Assembly: GCF_000294775.2 (NCBI RefSeq)
Contig: NZ_CP015506.1
Span: forward strand, 4,501,501 to 4,565,500
Length of the DNA: 64,000 bases
Direction: 5' to 3'
Origin: Cytobacillus oceanisediminis 2691
GTDB taxonomy: Bacteria; Bacillota; Bacilli; Bacillales; Cytobacillaceae
Part shown: piece by piece, positions 47,908 to 56,703 of the stretch
How positions within the stretch are numbered: position 1 is the first letter of the stretch
How the letters are laid out: each line of letters opens with the position of its first letter
Program-made: the position numbers and the translations under genes
The notes under the pieces: model-generated
Databases searched by the model: none
The model's input: the letters and a program-made list of their open reading frames with translations, nothing else
Told to the model about the DNA's origin: nothing

Positions 47908-48694
47908 ATTCCTCCACCAGAAATATATCCAGTCGTTGAACCGTGAAAAAAAATGGGTCCGCTTCTATCAGGCTGTCATCTTTATCGTGTTTTTTTCAGG
48001 GTGGGAGCTGGCAAGCCAAAAGCAATGGATAGATCCGCTGATTTTCAGTTCGCCTTCTAAAGTATGGGGGTTATTTTTAACCAAAATCCAGGATGGTACC
48101 TTGATGGTGGATTTAGGCTATACTTTGTCAGAAACCGTTTTTGGATTCATTTTGGGTACTTTTTTAGGCACATTGCTTGCAGCCATTCTCTGGTGGTCAC
48201 CGATGCTATCGAAAATAGCGGATCCCTATTTGGTTGTCCTGAATTCAATGCCAAAGGTTGCCCTTGGCCCGATATTAATCGTCGCATTAGGCCCCAGTTT
48301 TACTTCAATTGTAGCCATGGGAGCGATTATTTCCATCATCATCACAACCATTGTCGTCTATACATCTTTCAAAGAAGTAGACCCCAATTATATTAAAGTG
48401 CTTCAGACCTTTGGGGCGAATCGATTTCAAATCTTCAGGGAAGCCATTTTGCCTGCTTCATTCCCGACTATCATTTCCACTTTAAAGGTGAATGTCGGGC
48501 TATCATGGGTCGGAGTCATTGTCGGCGAATTCCTTGTATCTTCAAAAGGTCTCGGATACATGATTATTTACGGCTTCCAAGTATTCAACTTCACCCTTGT
48601 CATGCTGTCATTGCTGGTAATTGCTGTTTTTGCAACAGTGATGTATCAGCTTGTCGAACTTCTCGAGCGAAAACTGATTAAAAATGGATCTTAA
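47885..48694 (+). CDS. ytlD: ABC transporter permease YtlD
   Basis: A 269-residue permease of the SsuC/ThiX type. About six hydrophobic segments and the EAA-like loop ([32 protein letters not shown]) that contacts the ATPase are present. I favour the TTG start at 47885, which has AAGGAGCTGGAG upstream and gives the usual family length. An ATG at 47807 in the same frame would add 26 residues and overlap ytlC by 100 bases. Ends at a strong bidirectional terminator. Confidence 0.85.
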   Translation: MSPQENVKFLHQKYIQSLNREKKWVRFYQAVIFIVFFSGWELASQKQWIDPLIFSSPSKVWGLFLTKIQDGTLMVDLGYTLSETVFGFILGTFLGTLLAAILWWSPMLSKIADPYLVVLNSMPKVALGPILIVALGPSFTSIVAMGAIISIIITTIVVYTSFKEVDPNYIKVLQTFGANRFQIFREAILPASFPTIISTLKVNVGLSWVGVIVGEFLVSSKGLGYMIIYGFQVFNFTLVMLSLLVIAVFATVMYQLVELLERKLIKNGS

Positions 48695-48724
48695 AAAAAC
48701 GGCACAGTGTATTGCCGTTTTTTA
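48693..48724. terminator. Bidirectional terminator ytlD/ytkD
   Basis: AAAAAAACGGCA, CAGTGTAT, TGCCGTTTTTTAC between convergent stop codons. Confidence 0.9.
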
Positions 48725-49189
48725 CTTTTCCTTCATGATTTTTTCGAGGCAGTTTTCAATTACTTTATCCTTCATGATAAAACTGTATTGACTGTTCCAT
48801 CTGTCTTCCAGCATGTTTCCCTCTGTCAGGATGGGACCGTCAGTTTCAAAATATTGCTCCTTTTTGTTAAGGCTCTCCACCTCTGCGAAAAAAATGGCTT
48901 TGACAAAACGTTCGGTTCCAAAGTTTACTTCATATTCACCAATAAAGTGTAAATCCTTTAAGTCCGCTCCTGTTTCTTCATATACCTCTCTTCTGGCTGC
49001 CTCATCAAGTGACTCCCCCTGTTCTCTCTTGCCGCCCGGAAATTCCCACCCCCGCTTTTTATGATTCGTCAGCAGCCATTGATCGCCATAGCGGCAAATG
49101 ACCAGAACATGTCTTGGCTCTGTTCCAAAAGCTCTTTTATTAAAAGAAAATCTCACTTCCCCGCCGTTCGCATCCAAAAAGGTTTCCAT
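48722..49189 (-). CDS. ytkD: NUDIX nucleoside triphosphatase YtkD
   Basis: A 155-residue NUDIX hydrolase. The NUDIX box GGKREQGESLDEAARREVYEETGA is complete (about 52-75). B. subtilis YtkD hydrolyses oxidised nucleotides such as 8-oxo-dGTP, and possibly caps on mRNA. The ATG has AGGGAAAAGT upstream. Position between the ytlACD operon and dps matches B. subtilis. Confidence 0.9.
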   Translation of the reverse strand: METFLDANGGEVRFSFNKRAFGTEPRHVLVICRYGDQWLLTNHKKRGWEFPGGKREQGESLDEAARREVYEETGADLKDLHFIGEYEVNFGTERFVKAIFFAEVESLNKKEQYFETDGPILTEGNMLEDRWNSQYSFIMKDKVIENCLEKIMKEK

Positions 49190-49353
49190 ACTTTTCCCTC
49201 ACTCGAAAATAAATTTCTGTTGTTATCATTATATATGTTTATTATTTATTTAAAAACTTCTGGGCCTAAAGTATCAAATTACATATTTTTGAAACTTTTT
49301 TCCTTTTTTTACCGTAAAATTAGCTGACTAACCAAAATAGAGGAGTGTATACC

Positions 49354-50223
49354 TTGAAAAAGTCCCTTGCAATTCTTATTGGCTTCTTAATGATTCTAAT
49401 GCTGGCTGCATGCAGTGAGACAGCAAAACCTGTAAATGAATCTGATGGTGGCACAGACAAGGAAGAAACCAAAGCAGAAGAAGCTTCAGAATTGACACTG
49501 GAGGAAGTTTTAACGAAATCAACCGAGGCTTCAGAAGAGCTTAAAAGCTTCTCCGTAAATATGGATATGAGCCAGGAAATGAGCTCAGGCACTGAAGGGG
49601 AAAATATGAATATCGATTCTGTCATTGACATGGATGTTACAACAGATCCAATGGCCTTCTATCAAAAGATGACTATGTCGATGGACGGCACAGAAGAGTC
49701 ATATGATATCGAAAGCTATTTTACTGAAGAAGGCATGTTCCTTTATGACGCCGCCGGTAAGCAGTGGATGAAGTTCCCTAAAGAAATGTCGGATGATTTG
49801 CTTCAAATGTCCAGTCAGCAGACGAATCCTGGTGAAGAACTAAAAAAATTGCAGGAGTTCGTGGACGACTTTACGTTTGAACAGGACGCAGAAAACTACA
49901 TCCTAAAGCTGAAAGCCGATGGAGAAAAATTCAATGATTTTGTGAAGGAAACAGCAGCAGAAACGCTCCCGCCTGAACTGGCCGCGAACGGAGAAATGCT
50001 TGATAACATGAAAATTAACGGCGTTGAATACGAAATCGTGATTGATAAAGAAACTTTTTATCCAAGTGTGCTGAATATGATTATGGAAATGGAAATCACG
50101 GCTGAAGGCCAGACCATCTCCATGAAGCAGAACATGAACGGCCAATACTCAAACTATAATAAGGTAGAGGCTATAGCTGTTCCGCAGGAAGTTCTTGATA
50201 CAGCTGTAGAAATGGAAATGTAG
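49354..50223 (+). CDS. Lipoprotein with LppX/DUF6612-like domain
   Basis: A 289-residue secreted lipoprotein with the lipobox MLAAC (Cys21), then an acidic linker (about 25-60, GGTDKEETKAEEASE) and a beta-rich domain of the LolA/LppX shape. It has four MDMS/MTMSMDG strand pairs, typical of Firmicute DUF6612 proteins. The function is unknown; lipid binding is a guess. I chose the TTG start at 49354, eight bases after AGAGGAG; an in-frame GTG at 49345 overlaps the ribosome site. Confidence 0.85.
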   Translation: MKKSLAILIGFLMILMLAACSETAKPVNESDGGTDKEETKAEEASELTLEEVLTKSTEASEELKSFSVNMDMSQEMSSGTEGENMNIDSVIDMDVTTDPMAFYQKMTMSMDGTEESYDIESYFTEEGMFLYDAAGKQWMKFPKEMSDDLLQMSSQQTNPGEELKKLQEFVDDFTFEQDAENYILKLKADGEKFNDFVKETAAETLPPELAANGEMLDNMKINGVEYEIVIDKETFYPSVLNMIMEMEITAEGQTISMKQNMNGQYSNYNKVEAIAVPQEVLDTAVEMEM

Positions 50224-50254
50224 AAAAGCTGAGGCATTCGCCTCAGCTTTTTAT
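50223..50254 (+). terminator. Terminator of the lipoprotein gene
   Basis: AAAAGCTGAGGC, ATTC, GCCTCAGCTTTTTATG, directly at the stop codon. Confidence 0.9.
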
Positions 50255-50283
50255 GCTACTAAATATTACTTGGCACTTCGAGA

Positions 50284-50339
50284 GCTTTCCAGCCTGCCCC
50301 ATTCAGGTGCAGGGGGTGGGCGAGGCGCTTCCGTTTTTC
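50284..50339 (-). repeat. Remnant of repeat family B next to a stop codon
   Basis: Minus strand: stop TAA then GAAAAACGGAAGCGCCTCGC CCACCCCC, with TGCACCTGAATGGGGCAGGC after it. It is about 55 bp, on the opposite strand to the copies at 1480, 4749, 20861 and 38000, and starts at the base after the stop of the hypothetical gene at 50340. Confidence 0.75.
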
Positions 50340-50669
50340 TTATTTATGTTCCTCTTCGGTGAGGATCCCCATGCTTTCAATATGCTTTCTTGCTTCATCA
50401 TCTCCAAGATCATAAATCATTCCATAAATTTTCTTCATTGTATCATCATAAGCATCATTTTCACGGTCATAATGGTATTGAACATAAGGAACATGGGCCC
50501 TGTAAAAATTCTGCCACTCAGTTGAATAGTTCTGGTCAAAATATTCTCTTAAGGCAATGATTTCATCATCTGTTGCCTCTATTTTAAAATTCCATGTTGA
50601 GCCAGTGGCACTTTGGGAAATCTCCCCAGAACCAAGCGTTATATAATACGTCTTTTTATTCCCTTCCAA
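50340..50669 (-). CDS. Conserved hypothetical protein, 109 residues
   Basis: An acidic soluble protein with many aromatics in the middle (YSTEWQNFYRAHVPYVQYHYD) and a final helix ending GILTEEEHK. It has no membrane segment. I do not recognise the family and find no catalytic motif. The start codon would be TTG at 50669, with AAAGGGGCTGAC about ten bases upstream; no in-frame ATG precedes it. Codon use is normal for the window. It is isolated and convergent with the lipoprotein gene. Confidence 0.68.
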   Translation of the reverse strand: MEGNKKTYYITLGSGEISQSATGSTWNFKIEATDDEIIALREYFDQNYSTEWQNFYRAHVPYVQYHYDRENDAYDDTMKKIYGMIYDLGDDEARKHIESMGILTEEEHK

Positions 50670-50944
50670 TCATGTCAGCCCCTTTTTTGTTCATTCCTGT
50701 GACACAGCTTCAACACCGGTTGCTTTATCTTAAATATCATTACTTTTTCATTTCTATAGTTATCGTATCCCACATTTATGATAAAATTATACGAAATTAC
50801 GATCATTCTTCATAAGCTTACATATACTAAGTTAAATAAATGGGAAACGGCTTCTCAATTTATCCGGGTGAATATTTTCCTGCATCAGGGGTATTAAATT
50901 AAGTATACTAAATAAAACAGGCGCATTATTAAGGAGGTGTTATC

Positions 50945-51202
50945 ATGAAACTGATTGATGAGCTATATGAACTTTACAGGAATAAGCTGACAGGTGATGA
51001 AGAGGATATCGATATGCTCGCTTTTGCTTTCTTAGAAGAAATGGACAGAGAAGACCTGCTGAATATCATCAAGGATCTCGAAAATCAGGAATTATATGAT
51101 TTAATGGGGCTTTATCTGATTGAGAGCTTAAAAGGGAAATTTGCCAGTGAGAATTACGGCCAGCGCAGAAGCCCAATCATTCATCACCGTAACATACACT
51201 AA
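50945..51202 (+). CDS. DUF6154-like conserved small protein
   Basis: An 85-residue helical acidic protein (KLIDELYELYRNKLTGDEEDIDMLAFAFLEEMDREDLLNIIKDLENQELYDLMGLYLIESLKGKF). I associate it, with modest confidence, with DUF6154; the function is unknown. The ATG follows AAGGAGGTGTTATC, a strong ribosome site. It is monocistronic with a terminator at 51243. Confidence 0.75.
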   Translation: MKLIDELYELYRNKLTGDEEDIDMLAFAFLEEMDREDLLNIIKDLENQELYDLMGLYLIESLKGKFASENYGQRRSPIIHHRNIH

Positions 51203-51242
51203 ACTATACATATCCGGAATTATTAACTATCCATATTATTTA

Positions 51243-51270
51243 AGGCGGCGATAAGCCGCTTTTTGTTTTA
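51243..51270 (+). terminator. Terminator of the DUF6154-like gene
   Basis: GGCGGCGATAAGCCGCTTTTTGTTTT, about 40 bp after the stop codon. Confidence 0.8.
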
Positions 51271-51360
51271 TTGTACATACACGCCGGGAGTAAGGTAAGC
51301 ACAAAGGAAAGGCACCCGGTTTAGATTTGTTCCGAAGGCACTCTCTCTTTTTTTTTGCAT

Positions 51361-51393
51361 ACAAAAAGACCAGCTTTCCAGCCAGTCTTTGTT
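51361..51393 (-). terminator. Terminator of dps
   Basis: AAAGACTGGCTGGAAAGCTGGTCTTTTTG on the minus strand, adjacent to the dps stop codon. Confidence 0.85.
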
Positions 51394-51395
51394 TA

Positions 51396-51833
51396 TTAGC
51401 CAAGGTATGCTTTTAGCATCCAAATATGTTTCTTTAAGCTTTGCTTTACAGCAATCAGCATGTCGCCTGTTCCTTCATCTTTGGCTTCTTCTGCTAGCTC
51501 AATGGCTTCCTGAAGCTCGTCCACCATTTTTTCGAAGTCATCAACGACAGATTGGACCATCTCTTCTTCATTTTCTTTTCCTGTCGCTTCTTCGAGAGAA
51601 CTGGTCTCAAGAACTTCCTTCATAGTCGCAACCGGCTTGGCTTCAAGAGCCAGGATTCTCTCAGCCAGTTCATCAACATGTACGTTGGCTTCATTATAAA
51701 GTTCTTCAAATTTTGCATGAAGGGTAAAAAAGTTTTTCCCTTTAATATACCAATGGTAATTGTGAAGCTTTACATACAGAACAGTCCAGTTTGCTACTTG
51801 CTGGTTAACAGCCTTTACCAATTCTATACTCAT
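51396..51833 (-). CDS. dps: Dps-family ferritin-like DNA-protection protein
   Basis: A 145-residue dodecameric ferritin-like protein that oxidises and stores iron with H2O2. The ferroxidase residues lie in [39 protein letters not shown] (His, Asp, Glu in the family spacing). I chose the ATG at 51833, nine bases after GGGAGG; the in-frame ATG three codons upstream overlaps that site. Position downstream of ytkD recalls dps (ytkB) of B. subtilis. Induction by SigB or PerR was not checked. Confidence 0.9.
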   Translation of the reverse strand: MSIELVKAVNQQVANWTVLYVKLHNYHWYIKGKNFFTLHAKFEELYNEANVHVDELAERILALEAKPVATMKEVLETSSLEEATGKENEEEMVQSVVDDFEKMVDELQEAIELAEEAKDEGTGDMLIAVKQSLKKHIWMLKAYLG

Positions 51834-51960
51834 ATAAATCATCCTCCCAACAATAGATTACCCACATTAACAAAAATCAAACCTGTACCTTGGTGATTGC
51901 GAAATCTTTCATGAAAGAGCTGCTTTCATGGTAAAATATTGAGAGAAAAGGGGGAGAAAC

Positions 51961-52143
51961 ATGTATACGGTATTAGTCATATCGATTATCATTGTGATCG
52001 TGGTACTGCTTTTAAGCGTCATTACCACTTCAAAAGCTTACCAATTCAAACATACGGTAGACCCAGTTGATCCGCTTCCTGACAGCGAGCAGGAACAAAA
52101 AGAGGCTAAAGAAGATCAAGAAGATAACCAAAACCGTTCATAA
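51961..52143 (+). CDS. ytzI: YtzI-like small membrane protein
   Basis: A 60-residue protein with one N-terminal membrane segment (YTVLVISIIIVIVVLLLSVITTS) and an acidic tail (DPLPDSEQEQKEAKEDQEDN). YtzI of Bacillus has this form and this position; function unknown. The ATG follows AAGGGGGAGAAAC. Ends before a hairpin at 52164. Confidence 0.78.
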   Translation: MYTVLVISIIIVIVVLLLSVITTSKAYQFKHTVDPVDPLPDSEQEQKEAKEDQEDNQNRS

Positions 52144-52163
52144 GCATACGCTATTATATATAC

Positions 52164-52194
52164 AGCCTCCGTATAGCCGGAGGTTTTCCTTTTA
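52164..52194 (+). terminator. Terminator of ytzI
   Basis: CCTCCG, TATAGC, CGGAGGTTTTCCTTTT. Confidence 0.85.
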
Positions 52195-52235
52195 AATGGA
52201 CGGAAATAATATACATGTAATGAGAGGACATTGAG

Positions 52236-53684
52236 ATGGATATATACTCCATGATGCTTACAGTATTTCTAGTATTAAATATTATCCTGGCAGCATTTGT
52301 TATCTTTCTGGAGCGAAGGGATGCAGGTGCCACATGGGCCTGGCTCATGGTTTTGTTCTTTCTTCCTCTTCTTGGTTTTTTCATGTATCTCTTCTTTGGG
52401 CAGAATTTAACCAGAAGAAAGATGTTTCAATGGGAAGACCGCAAAAAGATTGGAATTGATGAACTGCTGAACAATCAAATCAGAGGAATCAAGGAAAAGG
52501 ATTTCCATTTTCGAAATGACATAATTAAAAACTCCAAGGACCTTATATATATGCATCTTGTCAATAATGATTCGGTATTAACCCAGGACAACGAGGTCAG
52601 GATTTTTACAGATGGGAAAGAGAAGTTCAATTCGCTTGTGGATGACATCAAAAATGCAGTCGATCACATCCATCTGCAATATTATATCTTCAAGAGAGAT
52701 AATCTGGGGAAAAGCTTAATCAATCTTTTGACGGAAAAGGCAAAGGAAGGCGTAAAAGTAAGGCTTCTCTATGATGAACTGGGTTCAAGAAGCCTGCATA
52801 AAAGGGCGTTTAAAGAGCTGATTGCGGCAGGAGGGGAAATTGAAGCCTTTTTCCCTTCCCGGCTGCACTTTATCAACTTGAGAATTAATTACCGGAACCA
52901 TCGCAAGATTGCCATTATTGACGGCCGAATTGGATATGTTGGCGGGTTTAATGTCGGGGATGAATATCTCGGGCTAAATCCAAAGTTTGGGTATTGGCGT
53001 GATACTCATTTAAGAATTAGAGGGAGTGCTGTCCATTCCCTGCAGACCCGCTTTATCCTGGACTGGAACCAGGCTTCGCACCGCCATGATATTTACTATG
53101 CTCCTAAGTATTTTCCGCTGACCGAGTCTCGAGATAGCGTAGGGATGCAAATTGTTACCAGCGGTCCTGATTCGGAATGGGAACAGATTAAAAATGGGTA
53201 TATAAAAATGATTTCATCGGCCCGTAAATCTATTTATATCCAAACTCCCTATTTCATTCCGGACGCTAGTCTACTGGATGCATTGAAAATAGCTGCATTA
53301 TCAGGGGTGGAAGTGAACATTATGGTACCGAACAAGCCTGACCATATGTTTGTTTATTGGGCAACCTACTCCTATATAGGGGAAATGTTAAAAGCTAATG
53401 CGAACATCTATATTTATGAGAATGGCTTTATCCATGCAAAAACCTTGATTGTTGACGAGAAAGTTTCGTCGGTTGGAACCGCGAATATAGATGTTAGAAG
53501 CTTCAGGCTGAATTTTGAGGTAAATGCCTTTATATATGATGAGGACGTTTCGAAAGAACTGACTGAGAGCTTTCAGGAAGATGTCCAGCTATCAACTAAC
53601 CTTACTGCAGAAGATTACAGAAATAGAGCCTTAAAAATCAAATTGAAAGAATCCATTTCAAGACTTTTATCTCCGATTTTATAA
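52236..53684 (+). CDS. cls: Cardiolipin synthase (ClsA type)
   Basis: A 482-residue membrane phospholipase-D-family enzyme that condenses two phosphatidylglycerols to cardiolipin. Two N-terminal hydrophobic segments (about 3-23 and 32-50) are followed by two HKD motifs: NYRNHRKIAIIDGRIGYVGGFN and FIHAKTLIVDEKVSSVGTANID. The length matches ClsA of B. subtilis. The ATG is behind ATGAGAGGACATTGAG. It probably forms its own transcript, with a strong terminator shared with luxS. Confidence 0.93.
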   Translation: MDIYSMMLTVFLVLNIILAAFVIFLERRDAGATWAWLMVLFFLPLLGFFMYLFFGQNLTRRKMFQWEDRKKIGIDELLNNQIRGIKEKDFHFRNDIIKNSKDLIYMHLVNNDSVLTQDNEVRIFTDGKEKFNSLVDDIKNAVDHIHLQYYIFKRDNLGKSLINLLTEKAKEGVKVRLLYDELGSRSLHKRAFKELIAAGGEIEAFFPSRLHFINLRINYRNHRKIAIIDGRIGYVGGFNVGDEYLGLNPKFGYWRDTHLRIRGSAVHSLQTRFILDWNQASHRHDIYYAPKYFPLTESRDSVGMQIVTSGPDSEWEQIKNGYIKMISSARKSIYIQTPYFIPDASLLDALKIAALSGVEVNIMVPNKPDHMFVYWATYSYIGEMLKANANIYIYENGFIHAKTLIVDEKVSSVGTANIDVRSFRLNFEVNAFIYDEDVSKELTESFQEDVQLSTNLTAEDYRNRALKIKLKESISRLLSPIL

Positions 53685-53729
53685 GTCATGCAGTTATCGG
53701 CTTACAAAATTTTATTCTTATCTTATTAT

Positions 53730-53760
53730 AAAAACGGGCTGACCAGTCAGCCCGTTTTCA
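53730..53760. terminator. Bidirectional terminator cls/luxS
   Basis: AAAACGGGCTGAC, CA, GTCAGCCCGTTTT between convergent genes. Confidence 0.92.
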
Positions 53761-54234
53761 TTATGCAAAAACCTGTTTCAATTCATCCTTCGATTGATCC
53801 AGCCAGAATCTCATAAGACGTTTTGCGCCTTCAAGGTCATGAAGCTTTGCCTGTCCGCATTGCTTCTCATTTGCAGCAGGAATCTCGGTTATTTCAACCG
53901 CATCTTGCATTGTAGCTTCAAGCAGATCGATTATTTCTTCAACTGACGGCTCTCCGCTAACGACTAAATAATAGCCTGTCTGGCATCCCATCGGGGAAAT
54001 ATCAATAATATCAAAATGATCATAATTCTCTGCATGCGTACGGATATTAAAAGCGAGCAGATGCTCAAGTGTATGAATGACATCCGGCTTCATCGCCTGC
54101 TTATTTGGCTGACAGAAACGGATATCAAACTTGTTAACTAAACCGTCACTTCCCACTTTATGGACACCGCAGTGCCTCACGTATGGAGCTTTAACAGCAT
54201 TGTGATCCAACTCGAAACTTTCTACTGAAGGCAT
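53761..54234 (-). CDS. luxS: S-ribosylhomocysteine lyase LuxS
   Basis: Cleaves S-ribosylhomocysteine to homocysteine and DPD, the AI-2 precursor, in the activated methyl cycle. The 157 residues have the metal site H54, H58 and C126 ([14 protein letters not shown]), E57 and the catalytic C84 (MGCQTGYY). The start ATG follows GGGGAGTGTTTTGA. It complements metK: SAM use generates S-adenosylhomocysteine that LuxS recycles. Confidence 0.96.
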   Translation of the reverse strand: MPSVESFELDHNAVKAPYVRHCGVHKVGSDGLVNKFDIRFCQPNKQAMKPDVIHTLEHLLAFNIRTHAENYDHFDIIDISPMGCQTGYYLVVSGEPSVEEIIDLLEATMQDAVEITEIPAANEKQCGQAKLHDLEGAKRLMRFWLDQSKDELKQVFA

Positions 54235-54375
54235 TCAAAACACTCCCCTAAAGTTTTCCTTTTATTATAACGCAATATCCGACTAAATTCATCAAATTAA
54301 TATGAAAATTATGACGTTTTCACGATTATATGTTATTTTAAAAGAAAATATGATTTAACCAGGAAAGGTAATGCC

Positions 54376-54615
54376 ATGTTAAAAAAAATAATGATTTCGA
54401 TATTTCGTTTCTATCAAATTGCGATTTCACCGCTAAAGCCTCCAACATGCCGTTTTTATCCGACATGTTCCCATTATGGGCTGGAGTCTGTTAAGCGATT
54501 TGGCGCCTTAAAGGGCGGCTGGCTGACTATAAAACGGATCCTTAAATGTCATCCCTTTCATCCAGGCGGTGTTGACCTTGTTCCGGAGGAATGGCCCAAA
54601 AAGAAAAAGAATTAA
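54376..54615 (+). CDS. yidD: Membrane protein insertion efficiency factor YidD
   Basis: A 79-residue small protein with an amphipathic N-terminal helix and the signature [26 protein letters not shown], followed by [19 protein letters not shown]. In other bacteria YidD assists YidC insertion of membrane proteins. B. subtilis names it YtjA. It converges with ytiB, overlapping its stop codon by four bases. The ATG lies behind AGGAAAGG. Confidence 0.93.
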   Translation: MLKKIMISIFRFYQIAISPLKPPTCRFYPTCSHYGLESVKRFGALKGGWLTIKRILKCHPFHPGGVDLVPEEWPKKKKN

Positions 54616-55175
54616 CCCTCGTATCCGTCCACTACCAGGTCAAGCTTGCCTGTGCCAGGATGAATAACAAGCCCATGCACAGGCACATCTGCCGGCATCA
54701 ATGGATGCTTTTTCACCATATGGACGCTATGGGACACACTATCCTCTACATTTTCAAAGCCTCTTAGCCAGTCTTCTGCAGCTATTCCTGAGTATGTCAT
54801 CGTATCCAATGCATCCTCAGTAATGCCTCTCTCCTTCATGCTGCTGACAACCGCATCTGCTTTCATTCCGCTCATGCCACAGTCATGATGGCCAATAACA
54901 AACACTTCTTTTGCCTGCAGCTGGTAAACAGCTACTAAAATGCTTCTCATAATACTTCCAAACGGATGTGTTACTAAAGCTCCCGCATTTTTGATAATTT
55001 TCACATCACCATTTCTTACATTGAGCGCTTTTGGCAAAAGCTCCACTAAACGAGTGTCCATGCAAGTCAAGATAACCATTTTCTTATTAGGGAATTTCGT
55101 TGTTTCAAACTCTTCATACTTTTTTTCTTCAACAAACTGCTGGTTATGGTTTAAGATTTCTTCTAAAAGTTTCAA
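54612..55175 (-). CDS. ytiB: Beta-class carbonic anhydrase YtiB
   Basis: A 187-residue zinc enzyme interconverting CO2 and bicarbonate. The metal and catalytic residues are C38, D40 and R42 (LTCMDTR), H96 and C99 (GHHDCGM). I set the start at TTG 55175, with GGGAGTGG upstream, giving the family length; the frame extends to 55298, which adds an unlikely 41 residues. Its 3' end overlaps yidD by four bases. Confidence 0.9.
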   Translation of the reverse strand: MKLLEEILNHNQQFVEEKKYEEFETTKFPNKKMVILTCMDTRLVELLPKALNVRNGDVKIIKNAGALVTHPFGSIMRSILVAVYQLQAKEVFVIGHHDCGMSGMKADAVVSSMKERGITEDALDTMTYSGIAAEDWLRGFENVEDSVSHSVHMVKKHPLMPADVPVHGLVIHPGTGKLDLVVDGYEG

Positions 55176-55366
55176 TTGTTCCACTCCCTGACTTTTATGT
55201 ATTATTTTGCTTTGAGCAGGCATAAATGCTGCAATACTTGACAAAAAGATGTCAATACTAATGATGACCTTTAACAGGCCTCTATATTTATGATACATAA
55301 AGCTGGAGCTTCAAACAAATTTTTATTCTTGCTTTTTGGCTGGAAATTATGTAAGATAACTAAGGG

Positions 55367-55389
55367 AAATCGTAATGATTACGTATTAT
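55367..55389. promoter_or_regulatory. Zur operator 1
   Basis: AAATCGTAATGATTACGTAT, matching the Bacillus Zur box (AAATCGTAAT-N-ATTACGATTT type). The core is a near-perfect palindrome. About 120 bp upstream of znuA. Confidence 0.75.
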
Positions 55390-55460
55390 TAATCACTTGG
55401 ACGCTGACTGCTGCAATTAACGGCCCTAATAAACATTATTTAAAAATATAGTCCGTGCTT

Positions 55461-55484
55461 TAAATCGTAATAACTACGTTTTAC
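55461..55484. promoter_or_regulatory. Zur operator 2
   Basis: TAAATCGTAATAACTACGTT, a second Zur-type box about 20 bp before the znuA start codon. Zinc-bound Zur would repress transcription at both. Confidence 0.75.
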
Positions 55485-55504
55485 TAAAGGAGGAGAAAGA
55501 GAAA

Positions 55505-56572
55505 ATGACAAAGAAATTTTTAGTATTTATTTTAGGCCTAATCTTAGTTCTATCAGGCTGCTCAGACGATAAGCCAGAAGAAAACAGCAGCAATAAAACT
55601 ACGGTTTATACAACGGTATATCCGCTTCAATATTTTACTGAACGAATCGGAGGGGATGCGTTAGAAGTTGAAACCATCTATCCTCCCGGGTCGGATGAAC
55701 ATACTTTTGAACCATCACAAAAAGATATGATGAAGCTGGCTGATTCAGATCTTTTTATTTTTATAGGACTCGGTCTTGAAGGCTTTGTGGAAAAAGCAAA
55801 AGAAACATTGAAAAATGAGAAAGTTAAAATGGTGGCCGCAGGAGAAAATATTGAGTTTGTTCACTCAGATGAAAATCATGATCCTGCGCATGAAGCCGAA
55901 GAACATGCTGATGAAGCTGAACATGAAGAAGAACATGCTGATGAGCACGGAGCTGAATCTGAAGATGGCCATGAACATGAAGGAGAATCTGAAGAAGGTC
56001 ATGATCATGAAGGAGAATCTGAAGAAGGTCATGATCATAGCCATGGAGATATCGACCCCCATGTTTGGCTGGATCCTTTATACTCCAAGGAATTGGCTGA
56101 ATCAATTAAAGATGCTTTAGTTGAGCAGATGCCTCAACAGAAAGAGCAGTTTGAACAGAATTATCTGGAGCTTGCCCAGGAGCTGGATCTTCTCCATAAT
56201 GACTTTGAGCAGACAGTTCAAAATGCTGAGCATAAGGAATTCATTGTTTCACACGCAGCATATGGATATTGGGAAGAACGATATGGTTTAGATCAAATCA
56301 GTGTATCGGGTTTAAATTCTTCCAGCGAGCCTACTCAGAAAGAACTGCAGAAAATCATTGCGGAAGCCAAAGAACATGACTTGAAATATGTCTTTTTTGA
56401 ACAGAATGTCAGCTCAAGACTGACTGAAATTCTGCAAAAAGAAATCGGTGCAGAACCTTTAATGCTTCATAATTTATCGGTCCTTACAGAAGAAAATATA
56501 TCAGAAAATCAAACTTATTTTACACTTATGGAAGATAATCTGGATTCATTGAAAAAAGCGCTGAACGAATAA
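55505..56572 (+). CDS. znuA: Zinc ABC transporter substrate-binding lipoprotein (ZnuA/AdcA family)
   Basis: A 355-residue cluster 9 metal-binding lipoprotein. The lipobox is VLSGC (C19). Metal ligands lie in GSDEHTFEPS (H66), DPHVWLDP (H186) and VSHAAYGY. A His/Asp/Glu-rich insert at about 120-180 holds many HEH, GHDH and HEGESE motifs, typical of zinc-capturing loops; two 30-bp tandem units encode EGESEEGHDH twice. Two Zur boxes upstream mean induction by zinc starvation. No ATPase or permease gene is adjacent, so it must use components encoded elsewhere. Confidence 0.92.
   Translation: MTKKFLVFILGLILVLSGCSDDKPEENSSNKTTVYTTVYPLQYFTERIGGDALEVETIYPPGSDEHTFEPSQKDMMKLADSDLFIFIGLGLEGFVEKAKETLKNEKVKMVAAGENIEFVHSDENHDPAHEAEEHADEAEHEEEHADEHGAESEDGHEHEGESEEGHDHEGESEEGHDHSHGDIDPHVWLDPLYSKELAESIKDALVEQMPQQKEQFEQNYLELAQELDLLHNDFEQTVQNAEHKEFIVSHAAYGYWEERYGLDQISVSGLNSSSEPTQKELQKIIAEAKEHDLKYVFFEQNVSSRLTEILQKEIGAEPLMLHNLSVLTEENISENQTYFTLMEDNLDSLKKALNE
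55979..56038 (+). repeat. Two perfect 30-bp tandem units within the His-rich loop of znuA
   Basis: 55979-56008 and 56009-56038 are the same 30 bp, encoding EGESEEGHDH twice. Slippage can lengthen or shorten this loop without a frameshift. Confidence 0.85.
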
Positions 56573-56581
56573 GTTCTCACT

Positions 56582-56610
56582 AACCTCCCACATTGGGAGG
56601 TTTTTTCGTT
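56582..56610 (+). terminator. Terminator of znuA
   Basis: AACCTCCCA, CAT, TGGGAGGTTTTTTCG. Confidence 0.88.
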
Positions 56611-56703
56611 TCCTTAATATAGCTAATACAGGAAAAGTTTACATAGTTGGCTGGTTTTTGAAGAAACTATTTCCATTGAAGAAATTGAAGGGATGAAAAT
56701 GCA

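Noticed and set aside
55979..56038. Direct repeats considered as a CRISPR-like array
   Set aside because: Only two adjacent identical units with no spacers, in frame within znuA; a coding tandem duplication.
55824..56105. Antisense ORFs rich in His/Asp/Leu opposite the znuA His-rich loop
   Set aside because: Artefact of the biased codon repeat (CATGAT/GAAGAA) on the coding strand.
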